Made by a program: the position numbers and the translations under genes. 64,000 nucleotides of DNA, from contig NZ_JACCKD010000003.1 in NCBI RefSeq assembly GCF_013450155.1, positions 583,950 through 647,949 of the forward strand, in the 5' to 3' direction. Under the pieces are notes generated by a model that saw only the letters and a list, made by a program, of their open reading frames with translations, was not told where the DNA came from and ran no database searches. Within the stretch, counting starts at the first letter, position 1. Each line of letters starts with the position of its first letter. Shown here one piece after another: positions 15,910 through 24,995 of the stretch. The DNA comes from Haloechinothrix aidingensis (GTDB taxonomy: Bacteria; Actinomycetota; Actinomycetes; Mycobacteriales; Pseudonocardiaceae).

Positions 15910-17144
15910 CGACGGCACTGTACTCGCTGTGCGCGGCGGGCGCGTGGGTCGCGGCGGGATACAAGCTCTCCGCGACGCGCAAGCTCCGCGACCCCACCGT
16001 GGCCGCGGTATGCGTGACCTTGGCCCTGATGGGCATGGTGTTCACCGCTTCCATACCTCCGTTGCGGGTGTGGCTCGACCACCAGCTCACGTCTGTCAAC
16101 CTCGGGGTCCTGCTCACCCTCCTCTGCGTGGTCGCGTTCAGCACCTCCGCGCAGGTCATGCTGCTGCTGTGGACCAACACCCCCGAGAACGCTCGCGGGG
16201 CCGTCCGCAACCGGCTCATCGCGCTGGCCGGGGTCGTGGTCCTGATCACCGTGCTCTACCTCGGTGCGCACCCGGGTCCGCACGACCACTCGTTCTCCCG
16301 GAGCAGCGCCGGAAGCCTCGGCTACGCGGCCTGCCTGCTGATCTACCTGGCGGCACTCGGCATCGCCATGCTCGCCATCGCCAGGCTCGGATGGCGGTAC
16401 GCGCGCCTGACCGGCCGTCCGCTCGTGGCACACGGGTTACGGCTGGCGGCAGCCGGAGCCACGCTCGTGCTCGCCTACTGCGTATACCGGCTCGGCACGC
16501 TCGTCGGCTCCTGGCTCGGCAGCGACATGGCGCGCCTGGAGACGCTGTCGCGATTCATCGCGGGCAACGGGGCATTGTTGATCATGCTGGGCCTGACGTT
16601 GCCGTCCTGGGGCCCCCTGTTCGTCCACGGCTTCGACCATCTCCGCCGCTACGCCCGCTACCAGCGTCTGCACCCGCTGTGGCTGTCGATCGTGGCCGAG
16701 CGACACCCGGAGCTCGTCCTGGACCGCTCGACCGCCCGAGCCCTACGCAGGTTCGCGCCCGGCGAGCTGGACTTTCGCGTGTACCGCCGCATTATCGAGC
16801 TGTTCGACGCGCGGCTGGCGTTGCGCCCCTACATCGACCCTGCCGCGCGGGAACGCGCCCGCCGGCTGACCCGGCACTTGGACGAGCACGAGCGCTCCGC
16901 GATCGTCGCCGCCACCGAGTTGCGCAGCGCTGTCCGGGCCGAGCGCGCGGGAGCTCCCGCCGATCACGAGCCACCCGAGGCGGAGGAGGCGCCGCTCGAC
17001 GGTGACGTCGTATCCGCGCTCGCCTGGTGGGTTCGTGTCGCGCGAGCGTACGCCCGGTCCGGGTGGGTCGCCGAGGCCCTGGCGGCGTCCACGGACGCGC
17101 CCGCGGACGCGGCTACGCCGGATTCTCCGCGGCGACCTGAGTGA
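15906..17144 (+). CDS. MAB_1171c-type polytopic membrane protein
   Basis: The ATG at 15906 overlaps the metallopeptidase stop by 4 nt, giving 412 residues. The N-terminal ~240 residues form about seven membrane helices, with charged loops such as [13 protein letters not shown] large cytoplasmic C-terminal domain follows ([51 protein letters not shown]...LRPYIDP), ending in a helical acidic tail. This architecture matches the actinobacterial family annotated as MAB_1171c putative transporter. The close linkage to XRE and ImmA/IrrE genes suggests a membrane sensor or effector rather than a simple transporter. The last 32 nt overlap the convergent adenosine deaminase gene. Confidence 0.8.
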   Translation: MTTALYSLCAAGAWVAAGYKLSATRKLRDPTVAAVCVTLALMGMVFTASIPPLRVWLDHQLTSVNLGVLLTLLCVVAFSTSAQVMLLLWTNTPENARGAVRNRLIALAGVVVLITVLYLGAHPGPHDHSFSRSSAGSLGYAACLLIYLAALGIAMLAIARLGWRYARLTGRPLVAHGLRLAAAGATLVLAYCVYRLGTLVGSWLGSDMARLETLSRFIAGNGALLIMLGLTLPSWGPLFVHGFDHLRRYARYQRLHPLWLSIVAERHPELVLDRSTARALRRFAPGELDFRVYRRIIELFDARLALRPYIDPAARERARRLTRHLDEHERSAIVAATELRSAVRAERAGAPADHEPPEAEEAPLDGDVVSALAWWVRVARAYARSGWVAEALAASTDAPADAATPDSPRRPE

Positions 17145-18249
17145 ACAGCCGCTCCGCACGCAACGCGGCGTAACCGGGCTTGATGACGTCGTTGATCAGG
17201 GCGAGGCGCTGGTCGAACGGGAGGAACGCCGACTTCATCGCGTTGACCGTGAACCACTGCAGGTCGTCGAGCGTGTAGCCGAAGGCGTCCACGAGCTCGG
17301 TGAACTCGCGGCTCATGGATGTCCCGCCCATGAGCCGGTTGTCGGTGTTGACCGTGACGCGGAAGTACAGGCTGCGCAACAGCCGGATCGGATGCTCGGC
17401 GATCGAGGGAGCCGCACCCGTCTGCACGTTGGAGGTCGGGCACATTTCCAGGGGGATACGCAGGTCCCGCACGTAGGAGGCCAGCCTGCCGAGCCGCACG
17501 CTCCCGGAGTCCGAGACGGTGATGTCGTCCACGATCCGCACGCCGTGCCCGAGGCGCTCCGCGCCGCACCGCTGGATCGCCTCCCAGATCGACGGGAGTC
17601 CGAACGCCTCACCCGCGTGGATCGTGAAGTGCGCGTTCTGCCTGCGCAGGTACTCGAAGGTGTCCAGGTTCCTTGTCGGCGGGAACCCCGCCTCCGGGCC
17701 TGCGATGTCGAATCCCAGCACGCCCTCGTCCCGGTACCGTACGGCCAGCTCCGCGATCTCCGCCGAGCGCGCGTTCTGGCGCATCGCGCACAGCAACGTG
17801 CCCATCCGTATCCGCCTGCCGGAGGCAGCGGTACGGCGCTCGCCCTCGCGGAATCCCTCCTGCACAGCCTGCACGATCTCGGGCAGCGTGAGCCCCGACT
17901 CCAGGAACAGCTCGGGCGCGTAGCGCACCTCGGCGTAGACGACTCCGTCCGCGGCCAGATCCTCCGCGCACTCGGCAGCGACGCGTGCCAGCGCGTCCGC
18001 GGACTGCATCACGCCGACCGTGTGACCGAAGGTTTCCAGGTAGCGCTCGAGCGACCCCGAATCGGCGGAGTTCACGAACCATTCACCGAGCTCGTCCGCA
18101 TCGGTGGTGGGGAGCTTGCGGTACCCGGCCTCGCCTGCGAGCTCGACCACCGTCTCCGGGCGCACGCCACCGTCCAGGTGGTCGTGCAAAACCACCTTGG
18201 GCGCCCGGCTGATCCGATCCCGCGTCGCGGCGTTCAGTTCATCCCGCAC
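17113..18249 (-). CDS. add: Adenosine deaminase
   Basis: The GTG at 18249 sits ~6 nt after AGGAGGAG; the GTG at 18255 is too close to it. This gives 378 residues. Zinc and catalytic motifs of the adenosine deaminase family are all visible: LHDHLDGG (two metal His), [10 protein letters not shown] (His and catalytic Glu), LGHGVRI, and MCPTSNVQT, followed by VTVNTDNRL, where the usual SLNTDDP motif is partly changed to NTDNR. It converts adenosine or deoxyadenosine to inosine plus ammonia in purine salvage. The 3' end overlaps the convergent membrane protein gene by 32 nt, so the two transcripts are complementary there. Confidence 0.92.
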   Translation of the reverse strand: MRDELNAATRDRISRAPKVVLHDHLDGGVRPETVVELAGEAGYRKLPTTDADELGEWFVNSADSGSLERYLETFGHTVGVMQSADALARVAAECAEDLAADGVVYAEVRYAPELFLESGLTLPEIVQAVQEGFREGERRTAASGRRIRMGTLLCAMRQNARSAEIAELAVRYRDEGVLGFDIAGPEAGFPPTRNLDTFEYLRRQNAHFTIHAGEAFGLPSIWEAIQRCGAERLGHGVRIVDDITVSDSGSVRLGRLASYVRDLRIPLEMCPTSNVQTGAAPSIAEHPIRLLRSLYFRVTVNTDNRLMGGTSMSREFTELVDAFGYTLDDLQWFTVNAMKSAFLPFDQRLALINDVIKPGYAALRAERLFTQVAAENPA

Positions 18250-18384
18250 CCGCACCTCCTCCTGGACTGTTCGCGGCTTGTGGCCGTCTGGCAGTAGATC
18301 GGGTCCGGCGCGAGTCCCCGCAGGGCACGCACCGAGGCCTACATCCAGGATCGCACGGATATGCCCGTCCCCGGTGCACCTGCG

Positions 18385-18445
18385 GTGGGAGCCGAACGTG
18401 ACACCCGGCGCCTTCTAGGAACCCGCTGTCACCTTCGGCTCCCAC
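18385..18445 (-). terminator. 19-bp hairpin after the SOD-like gene
   Basis: Arms at 18385-18403 and 18427-18445 pair over 19 bp with a single mismatch around a 23-nt loop. It begins 13 nt beyond the stop of the minus-strand SOD-like gene and lies upstream of the next gene, adenosine deaminase. It probably terminates SOD transcripts before they reach add. Confidence 0.8.
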
Positions 18446-18457
18446 CCGCAGGGTGGA

Positions 18458-19114
18458 TTACTGGCCGGAGCTGTCGAACGGTGCGGTCAGGCAGGCCAGG
18501 CGGTCCCCGGCGGCGCCTGCCTCCCCCTCCTCGGTAGCGGTCTCGGCTTCGGCGTGCACGACGACCGAGGCCGGAGCACGCTCGGCGAAGCCGAACGGCA
18601 CCTCCGCGGTGACCTCGGCGTCGCCTGCCCCGTCGGTGGCGAAGTCCAGCCAGATCTCGTTGTCCGGGTTGGCATAGTCCGGGTCCGTGGAGGGCGTGTT
18701 CGGATCGACCTCGTGCTGGAAGTGCGGTCCGGCGTCGGAGCCCTCGGCACCGCACGGGTCGGTGTGCGCGTGTGCCGCGTAGGCGCGGTCCGGAACCAGC
18801 CCCCGCACAGACAGCGTCACCGACGTCGTGTCACCTTCGTCCACGTCAACGCCGAGCTCGGCACCTTCCGGAGCCAGCTCCGCATCGTAGGTGTAGGCGC
18901 CGTCCGCCGCCTCCGGAGCGGCGAGTACCCCGCTGTGGCTGACCGTCCGGGCTCCGGAGCCTTCCGAGTCGTCCGTCCCGGCTTCCTCGTCGCCGTTACC
19001 GTTGCCGGCGCAGCCCGCCATGAGCAGTCCCGTGGTGGCCACGGCCGCGACCAAGCCGCGAGCCGGGCTCGTACGTTGTGCAGTAGTTCGCATACGGTCA
19101 GTGTTGCTGATCAT
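18458..19114 (-). CDS. Cu/Zn superoxide dismutase-like lipoprotein
   Basis: From the ATG at 19114 there are 218 residues; an ATG at 19093 is an alternative, and neither has a clear ribosome site. The lipobox LLMAGCAG puts the lipidated Cys at 35 (28 from the alternative start). The domain keeps parts of the SOD_Cu pattern: AAHAHTDPCG (two His and the Cys), GPHFQHE, and a final SVVVHAE. Several canonical metal ligands and the active-site Arg are not obvious, so it may bind copper or zinc without dismutase activity. It would sit on the outer face of the membrane. A hairpin terminator follows. Confidence 0.65.
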   Translation of the reverse strand: MISNTDRMRTTAQRTSPARGLVAAVATTGLLMAGCAGNGNGDEEAGTDDSEGSGARTVSHSGVLAAPEAADGAYTYDAELAPEGAELGVDVDEGDTTSVTLSVRGLVPDRAYAAHAHTDPCGAEGSDAGPHFQHEVDPNTPSTDPDYANPDNEIWLDFATDGAGDAEVTAEVPFGFAERAPASVVVHAEAETATEEGEAGAAGDRLACLTAPFDSSGQ

Positions 19115-19519
19115 GTCGAGCGACCCGGACCCGACCCGTGCGGCACCGGGTCGTACGAATCGCACCGGCGAGGCGACGCCGCGTACCGGGCATGCGTTGA
19201 GCGGAGGGTAACTTCGCACGCCACCGGGGCGTCCGTTCGCGGGCCGGTGCCCGCGCCGCGATACTGCCGCCGGGCGATCGCCCGCCTGCCGTCGCGAGCA
19301 GGTCACGCATCACCCCTGCCGGGCAGGGCCGCGCGGCGTCCCCGGTTCCGTGCCGAATTGGTTGCGTGAACCTACCCAGTCCGATCCGTATTGTTCTGCG
19401 GGTCCGCTTGCCGCAGGGTTGTCACGCCGATCGGAGATATCCCGATCGTCACCGGAAAACCCCTGCACATGCCGTGCGCGACCACCTCGACGCGCGGCCC
19501 GACATCAGCGGAGACACGC
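19115..19519. other. Divergent intergenic region between SOD-like and protease genes
   Basis: These 405 bases hold the promoters of two divergent secreted-protein genes. I see no convincing -35/-10 pair and no strong inverted repeat. Open frames crossing it are extensions of the flanking genes without ribosome sites. Confidence 0.4.
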
Positions 19520-20656
19520 ATGAGACGGACACGTGTAGCCGGCATCACCGGCGCAATCGTGATGATCTTCGGTTCCCTCGCTACCGGTGCGATCCCGGCA
19601 GCGGCGGAATCGGCATCGACCCAGCCGGTCACCGGATCCGGCGCGACCCCGGCTGCCGGCGACGGCATCGTCGATGCCGTCCAGGAGGATCTCGGCACCA
19701 CGGCGGAACGCGCCACCGAGATCCTCGCCGATCAGGCCGAGGCCGGCGTGCTCCGGTCCGCGCTCGACGACGCGCTCGGTCCGGACTTCGGCGGCGCGTA
19801 CTACGACGAGAGCACCGGAGAGCTCTTCGCGGGCGTGACCGACCCGGCCAGGCTGGACACGGTGCGCGGGCTCGGCGCCGAGGGCGTCCTCGTCGAGTAC
19901 AGCGCGGACCAGCTGGATGCGGCGGTGGACAAGCTGAACCGCCACGAGCGACGGGCACCCGAGTCCGTGACCGGATGGGGAGTCGCTCCCACGACGAACT
20001 CGGTGACGGTCACCGTGCGGGACGGCGCCACGGACGAAGCCCGCTCGTACGTCCGCGAGGCAGGCGTCGACGCGGGTAAGGTTCGCTACGAGCACACCGC
20101 GGACGAACCGCGGCTGCTCAGCAACCTCCGCGGAGGCGACTCCTACAACATGTCCAGGAGCCGTTGCTCGATCGGCTTCTCCGTGCAGGGCGGGTTCCTG
20201 TCCGCGGGCCACTGTCCCGCGCTTGGCGGCACCAGCCTGAGCAAGAACGGCCGCTACCTCGGCACAGCCACCTCGTACCGGTTCCCCGGAGCCGACTGGG
20301 CACTGGCACGGGTCACCAGTAGCTGGACCCCCACGCCTCAGGTCGCCGGTCTCGGCACCGTCCGCGGCGCGCAGGAGGCGCCGGTGGGTGCCAGGGCGTG
20401 CAAGTCGGGCTCGACATCCGGTGTGACATGCGGCGTCATCCAGGCCAAGAACCGGACCGTCCGGTACTCGCAGGGCGCCGTGTACGGCCTGACGCAAACC
20501 ACCATCCACGCGAGCCCCGGCGACTCCGGCGGGTCGGTCATGGCGGCAGGCGGCCAGGCACAGGGCATGGTCTCCGGAGGAAGTCAGTCCACAATGTATT
20601 TCGAGCCCGTACGGCGCGCGCTGCGGGCCACCGGCGCGCGGCTGGTCACCGGCTGA
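19520..20656 (+). CDS. Secreted S1-family serine protease (streptogrisin/alpha-lytic type)
   Basis: The ATG at 19520 follows GGAG, giving 378 residues. There is a signal peptide (RRTRVAGITGAIVMIFGSLATGAIPAAAE), then a ~150-residue propeptide with the alpha-lytic protease prosegment pattern (FGGAYYDESTGELFAGVTD, VRYEHTADEPRLLSNLRGGD). The mature domain shows the catalytic triad: His in FLSAGHC, Asp in GADWALARV, Ser in SPGDSGGSV. Paired Cys residues flank the His (RCSIGF..GHC) and a later loop (ACKSGSTSGVTCG). The propeptide should act as a folding chaperone that is cleaved off outside the cell. A GC-rich hairpin lies just downstream. Confidence 0.93.
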   Translation: MRRTRVAGITGAIVMIFGSLATGAIPAAAESASTQPVTGSGATPAAGDGIVDAVQEDLGTTAERATEILADQAEAGVLRSALDDALGPDFGGAYYDESTGELFAGVTDPARLDTVRGLGAEGVLVEYSADQLDAAVDKLNRHERRAPESVTGWGVAPTTNSVTVTVRDGATDEARSYVREAGVDAGKVRYEHTADEPRLLSNLRGGDSYNMSRSRCSIGFSVQGGFLSAGHCPALGGTSLSKNGRYLGTATSYRFPGADWALARVTSSWTPTPQVAGLGTVRGAQEAPVGARACKSGSTSGVTCGVIQAKNRTVRYSQGAVYGLTQTTIHASPGDSGGSVMAAGGQAQGMVSGGSQSTMYFEPVRRALRATGARLVTG

Positions 20657-20670
20657 GCGTCACCCGCAGC

Positions 20671-20707
20671 GGCGGGGCATCCGCGCGCACACGCCGGGTG
20701 CCCCGCC
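20671..20707 (+). terminator. 9-bp GC hairpin after the protease gene
   Basis: GGCGGGGCA (20671-20679) and TGCCCCGCC (20699-20707) are exact complements, 14 nt after the protease stop and between convergent genes. The following ~45 bases are a low-complexity run of GCCGC/GCCGTG units. Confidence 0.6.
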
Positions 20708-20773
20708 CCGCCGTGCCGCGCCGTGCCGCGCCGCGCCGCGCCGCGCGGACACTGTTCGGCCGGGCGGTGGTGG

Positions 20774-23677
20774 CTAACGACGACGTAGTTCGAACCGCGA
20801 TCGCACCCCGAGCTTGCGCAGTACCCGCGCCACGTGATGCTCGGCCGTGCGCGGGGACAGGAACAGCACCTCGGCGATCTCCCTGTTCGTCAGTCCCCGG
20901 CTGAGCAGGCCGGCGACCTCCTTCTCCCTGGGGGACAGTGCGTTGCCGTAGCCACGCCTCCCCCGGCGCGAGGCGACCACCCCGCCCGCGCTCCGGACCG
21001 CGCTGCGGCAACGAGCGGCATCCCTGGTAGCGCCGAGGGCCTCGAACGCCTCCGCGACAGCCGGGACCAGTTCGGTCGGCTGCCCGTCGCCCTCGGCGAT
21101 CCGGCAGTACGCCGCGGACTCGGCCGCCACCGCCGCGTGATACGGAGCGGGTAGCTCCGCGTAGCGTTGCCGGGCACAGTCCAGGGCAGCCGCGGCCTCA
21201 CGAGGCCGCCCGGTCCATCGCAACCGGCTACCCCGTGCCGCTACGGCGGCAGCGTGCGCCAGCGGGGCCTCCCGCCCTCGGATACCGCGCTCGAACTCGG
21301 AGCCCACCCGCTCCGCGGCACCGGGCCGACCCAGCTGTCCGAGCGACTCGGTCAGCACCGGCACGAGCGGCGCCGCCCAGACCCACACCCCCTTGCCATG
21401 CACCATCGACCACGCCCGCGACGCCACCTCGTAGGCAGCTTCGGGTTCCTGCCGGGACAGATGCATCCTGGCCAGCTCCGCGGTGGCGGCCAGCACGCGC
21501 GGGGTGTACGCGCGGGCGTCGGTCAGTCCCGCCGAACCGAGGTGGGTTGCCGCCGCGTCCCACTCCCCTTTCGCCACGGCCAGCGCGCCGTGCACCAGCG
21601 CCAGTTCGGTACGCACGACCTCGATATCCGCGCAACGCGCGGCGAGCTCGCCGCATCGCTCCGCGAGCCCGGTCCAGTTCCCGGTGAGCCAGTCGAGCCT
21701 GGCTTGCAACCCGCGACCGATGTCGATCATGAACGTGGCACATTCCTGAGCCTGCGCGAGCCGGAGACCGCTGTCCAGGAACCGCCGCGCGCGCCGTAGA
21801 TGGCCGACCCAGGACAGCGCGTCGGCGAGGTAAAGGTGTGCCCGGGTGAGGTACTGATGCTCCTCGCCGGAGCGTGCCTGCGCCGGGAGCACGGCGATAC
21901 GCTGCCAGATGTCCGGTGTGCCGATCTGGACGAGGTTCTGCAGCTGGTTGGCGAGCACGTTGGTCAGCGCGGGCCCATCCGGGAGCCGGCCGAGCTCGCG
22001 ATCGACCCGGTTGATCCACTCGAGGTGGTCCTCCACCGGTGCCGAGCCGACCTGAGCCTGCCCGAGTGCCGACATCGCCAGCAGCGCGTTCGGCGCGTCG
22101 TGCTCACGCAACTCGCGCACCGCTGTCCTGAGGTGGCTGCGACCGGCGGCCACCAGCTCGGGTTTGCGCAGCATGACCACGCCGAGCCGGGTCCGGATCA
22201 GCCCGCGAGTAGCCACGGGCAGCCGCTCGTCGTCGAGGACCCGCTCGAGGATCCCGGTGACATCGCACCTTCCCCTCGAGCACAGCGCGGCCTTGCTCAG
22301 CTTTCCCGCGAGGCGCACCCGCTGCGCGGCCGAGAGCGACGCCTCGGACAGCAGTTCGTGGAGGACCTCGGCGGCCGCGGTCGGCTCACCGATCTCGCGT
22401 GCCTGGTCGGCCGCTGCCTCGGCGGTCTCCACCCAGCGCCCGTAGTCCTCTGCGGCCCGGTAGTGCTCGGCGATCCACGCCAGCGGCACCGGGTCCATCC
22501 TCGTCAGTACGTCCGCCGCGCGCAGGTGCAGCTGCACGCGTTCCGGCCCGGGCAGCGCCTCGTAGACGGCTTGGCGCGCCAGCGCGTGCACGTACCCGTA
22601 ACGGTTCCGGCTGGCCTCGACAAGCACGCCCGCGCGCAGGGCCTCCATCAGCGCCGCGGCGGTGCGTTTCCTCGACCGGCCGGTCATACCGCTGAGCAGC
22701 TCGATGTCCACCGGCTTGCCAAGCACCGCGACAGCCCGCGCCACGTGCAGGGCGGTCGCCGACAGTGGCGCCAGCCGCTCCTGCATCGCGTGACCGAGCA
22801 GTACCGGGACGCCGAGCGACTCGAGCAGCCGAACGGCCCCGGGCCCGTCGGTGTGGACCGGCCCGGCCGCTTCGCCGAGCGCGCGCAGCACTTCCTCGAG
22901 CACGAAGGGGATGCCCGCTGTCCGATCGTGCAGCTGGGTGAGCAGTTCCTCGGACTCGGCGTCCGGCCCGAGCGTGGCGCCGACCAGCTCGGCCACCTCG
23001 GCACGGCCCAGGCCTGCCAGCCGGACCACGGTACCGGTGACATCACGTCGCAGGCGGTACGCACTGCCCAGCGGACTTCCGTTGCCGCGATGATCCGCGC
23101 CGCGGTAGCTGATCACGACGGACAGGCGCTCGGGCATGGTGGCCGCGAGGAAGTTCAGCACGTCCCGGGTGCCGTCGTCCGCCCAGTGCGCGTCCTCGAT
23201 GACCAGCAGCGTGCGCCCGCACGTCGCGAGGACGTCGCGCATCGCCCGGAACAGCCGGTGCCGTTCCGCGCTGGGGTCGTCGAGCCGATCCGGGCAGGGC
23301 GGCAGGTAGGGCGCGAGCTCGGGCAGCAGCGGGCGCAAGGCCCCGGTCAGCGGGCTCAGCCGGGAGCAGCGGCGCAGCCGCTTCTCGACGGCCCGCAGCG
23401 CGTCGAGAAGCGGGCCGTAGGAACACGGTTCCCGGAACGGCTGACAGGCCCCGCTCAGCACGTTCCATGAGCTCAACGTCGGCAGCGCGCACAGCTCGTC
23501 GATCAGCCGGGTCTTGCCGATGCCGGCGTCCCCTTCGACGAGCGCGACCGACGGAGGTGTGGTGACCGTGTCGAACAGCGCTCCCAGTTCGGCGGACCGG
23601 CCGACGAGCGGGAGCGGGCTGATGCGGGCCGACACTACCGGCCCCATCGTCGCGTGCTCGACGGGATGGGCTGACAT
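20774..23677 (-). CDS. Large LuxR-family (LAL) ATP-binding transcriptional activator
   Basis: From the ATG at 23677 the protein has 967 residues; the frame is open to 23923 and an ATG at 23647 is an alternative, so the start is uncertain. Order: an AAA/NTPase module with Walker A EGDAGIGKTRL near residue 50 and Walker B TLLVIEDAHWADD, a winged-helix/TPR-like helical region of ~600 residues, and a C-terminal LuxR helix-turn-helix (LSPREKEVAGLLSRGLTNREIAEVLFLSPRTAEHHVARVLRKL). LAL regulators use ATP and a ligand to switch on target operons, often for sugar or secondary metabolism. No obvious target operon is adjacent. Confidence 0.92.
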   Translation of the reverse strand: MSAHPVEHATMGPVVSARISPLPLVGRSAELGALFDTVTTPPSVALVEGDAGIGKTRLIDELCALPTLSSWNVLSGACQPFREPCSYGPLLDALRAVEKRLRRCSRLSPLTGALRPLLPELAPYLPPCPDRLDDPSAERHRLFRAMRDVLATCGRTLLVIEDAHWADDGTRDVLNFLAATMPERLSVVISYRGADHRGNGSPLGSAYRLRRDVTGTVVRLAGLGRAEVAELVGATLGPDAESEELLTQLHDRTAGIPFVLEEVLRALGEAAGPVHTDGPGAVRLLESLGVPVLLGHAMQERLAPLSATALHVARAVAVLGKPVDIELLSGMTGRSRKRTAAALMEALRAGVLVEASRNRYGYVHALARQAVYEALPGPERVQLHLRAADVLTRMDPVPLAWIAEHYRAAEDYGRWVETAEAAADQAREIGEPTAAAEVLHELLSEASLSAAQRVRLAGKLSKAALCSRGRCDVTGILERVLDDERLPVATRGLIRTRLGVVMLRKPELVAAGRSHLRTAVRELREHDAPNALLAMSALGQAQVGSAPVEDHLEWINRVDRELGRLPDGPALTNVLANQLQNLVQIGTPDIWQRIAVLPAQARSGEEHQYLTRAHLYLADALSWVGHLRRARRFLDSGLRLAQAQECATFMIDIGRGLQARLDWLTGNWTGLAERCGELAARCADIEVVRTELALVHGALAVAKGEWDAAATHLGSAGLTDARAYTPRVLAATAELARMHLSRQEPEAAYEVASRAWSMVHGKGVWVWAAPLVPVLTESLGQLGRPGAAERVGSEFERGIRGREAPLAHAAAVAARGSRLRWTGRPREAAAALDCARQRYAELPAPYHAAVAAESAAYCRIAEGDGQPTELVPAVAEAFEALGATRDAARCRSAVRSAGGVVASRRGRRGYGNALSPREKEVAGLLSRGLTNREIAEVLFLSPRTAEHHVARVLRKLGVRSRFELRRR

Positions 23678-23815
23678 GGCTACGCGCTCACTCGAACAAG
23701 GTGCCACGACCCACCGTTCGGGCAATCCATCTCGACCACATCGCCTTCCCGAGCGATCCACCCCATACCGCGTGACCCACAGATCCATGGCGCGGTTCAC
23801 TGAGTCTAGTGAAGC

Positions 23816-23830
23816 TTGCCTAACAGGCAA
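23816..23830. other. Small inverted repeat TTGCCT-AAC-AGGCAA upstream of the LAL gene
   Basis: A perfect 6-bp stem with a 3-nt loop lies about 140 nt upstream of the LAL start and 94 nt beyond the stop of the next minus-strand gene. It could be a weak terminator for that gene or an operator for the LAL promoter. Confidence 0.35.
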
Positions 23831-23923
23831 CCCGACAGGAGAGTGAACAATTACGGCGTGTAGCCGTTCTTCCGCGGTGTGGCCACGCATGCCGAACGGA
23901 TCGCGTCCGGATCGGGACGGCAC

Positions 23924-24733
23924 TCAGCGCGGCGAGCCCGACCGCCGCTCGACGGCGCCGATGCCCGCCCGGCACGAACGCTCGACCGCGCGGTGATTGC
24001 GGATCCGGCCCACGATCCCGAACGGCTCCAGCTCGAGACCCGGCTCGCCGCTTCCGTCGCTGACGGTGAACGTCTCCCCGTAGAGCGAGCCCCCGCGGTA
24101 CCAGGGCTCCCAGCGCTCGAAGTCGGGGCTGTGCCGGTGCCCGTACACGTAAACCCGCGAACCGTCCCCGTCGAGCAGTCCGCCGTCACGCGGCAACACG
24201 TCGATGCGCTGAGCGGGCCGCACCGGCCACTCCCGGGCCGTCACCACCTCCACGCACGGTCGTATGCCGTCCCGCCGCACCAGCAGCGCGTCCTCGGCGC
24301 GGGAGCGGGCGGGCACCGGCACGGCGGACTCGATCTCCACGACGGTGATCAGCACCCGCGGTACCCACCACCAGTTCTCCCGCCGCGCGAGCAGCCCCTC
24401 CGCGCGCAACCGCGTCGGCGGATGCTTGACGATCTCCTGCTCGAGCAGCTTGTCGGTAAAGATCGTTCCGTCCAGGTCGTGCCGCACGCTGACCCGGCCG
24501 GTAGCGGCCACGGCCGTCGCATCCTCCCCGAGCGTCCGGGTGTCGGTCACGCTTACCGCCACGCGCTCGGTCACGAGCGAGTCGACCGTGTCCAGATGCA
24601 GGTAGGGCAACGCCGCACACGGCATACCGTCCAGCTCGAGCGGCACGACCGGCAGGCCCACCGGGCCGCGCGGACCCAGCCAGGACAGCTCGGCGACAGT
24701 GGACCGCCGCCACACCGAGTTGAAGTCCGTCAC
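23924..24733 (-). CDS. Conserved protein of unknown function, possible split-barrel fold
   Basis: The GTG at 24733 follows GGAGG, giving 269 residues. The beginning (WRRSTVAELSWLGPRGPVGLPVVPLELDGMPCAALPY) resembles the lead-in of pyridoxamine-phosphate-oxidase/FMN split-barrel proteins, where substrate-facing strands follow such a segment; I cannot see a flavin motif and the match is weak. The remainder alternates strands and charged loops, including RRENWWWVPRVLITVVEIE and GSRVYVYGHRHSPDFERWEPW. There is no signal peptide or membrane helix. It is transcribed toward the LAL regulator and divergently from cstA. Confidence 0.6.
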   Translation of the reverse strand: MTDFNSVWRRSTVAELSWLGPRGPVGLPVVPLELDGMPCAALPYLHLDTVDSLVTERVAVSVTDTRTLGEDATAVAATGRVSVRHDLDGTIFTDKLLEQEIVKHPPTRLRAEGLLARRENWWWVPRVLITVVEIESAVPVPARSRAEDALLVRRDGIRPCVEVVTAREWPVRPAQRIDVLPRDGGLLDGDGSRVYVYGHRHSPDFERWEPWYRGGSLYGETFTVSDGSGEPGLELEPFGIVGRIRNHRAVERSCRAGIGAVERRSGSPR

Positions 24734-24902
24734 CTCGCCGTCCTCCCGTATCCGGGTCCCGTGTCCAATGCCCGCATCGGACCGTGCCCGTCCGGCGCTA
24801 CCCCGCCGACATCACCCGTATCCGTGTGGGCTCGCCCGCTCACACCATAGGGCGATGCGCGGGGCGCCGCGCTGCCGCCCGCCGAACGGCCCGGAAGCCC
24901 CT

Positions 24903-24930
24903 TTGACTGTCCGGCACCTCGTGCTAGGTT
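24903..24930 (+). promoter_or_regulatory. Probable SigA-type promoter of the cstA operon
   Basis: TTGACT (24903-24908) and TAGGTT (24925-24930) are separated by 16 nt and lie 66 nt before the cstA start codon, in an AT-richer patch between divergent genes. This is the clearest -35/-10 pair in the window. Confidence 0.6.
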
Positions 24931-24995
24931 GCAGCGACTTCAACGATGCCTTGAAGCGGAGTTCGTGTACGTCAGGCTCTCGGAGGTACCGTCAG

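Noticed and set aside
14850..17144. Prophage interpretation of the XRE/ImmA cassette
   Set aside because: No integrase, capsid, terminase or attachment-like repeats are near, and base composition matches the neighbours.
20700..20750. GC-rich tandem run after the protease gene as a functional repeat
   Set aside because: It is low-complexity GCCGC/GCCGTG text following a terminator; no regular unit or function is evident.
21800..23470. A 556-codon plus-strand open frame opposite the LAL regulator
   Set aside because: Antisense shadow with no recognisable domain; the minus-strand frame has a clear ATPase and LuxR helix-turn-helix.
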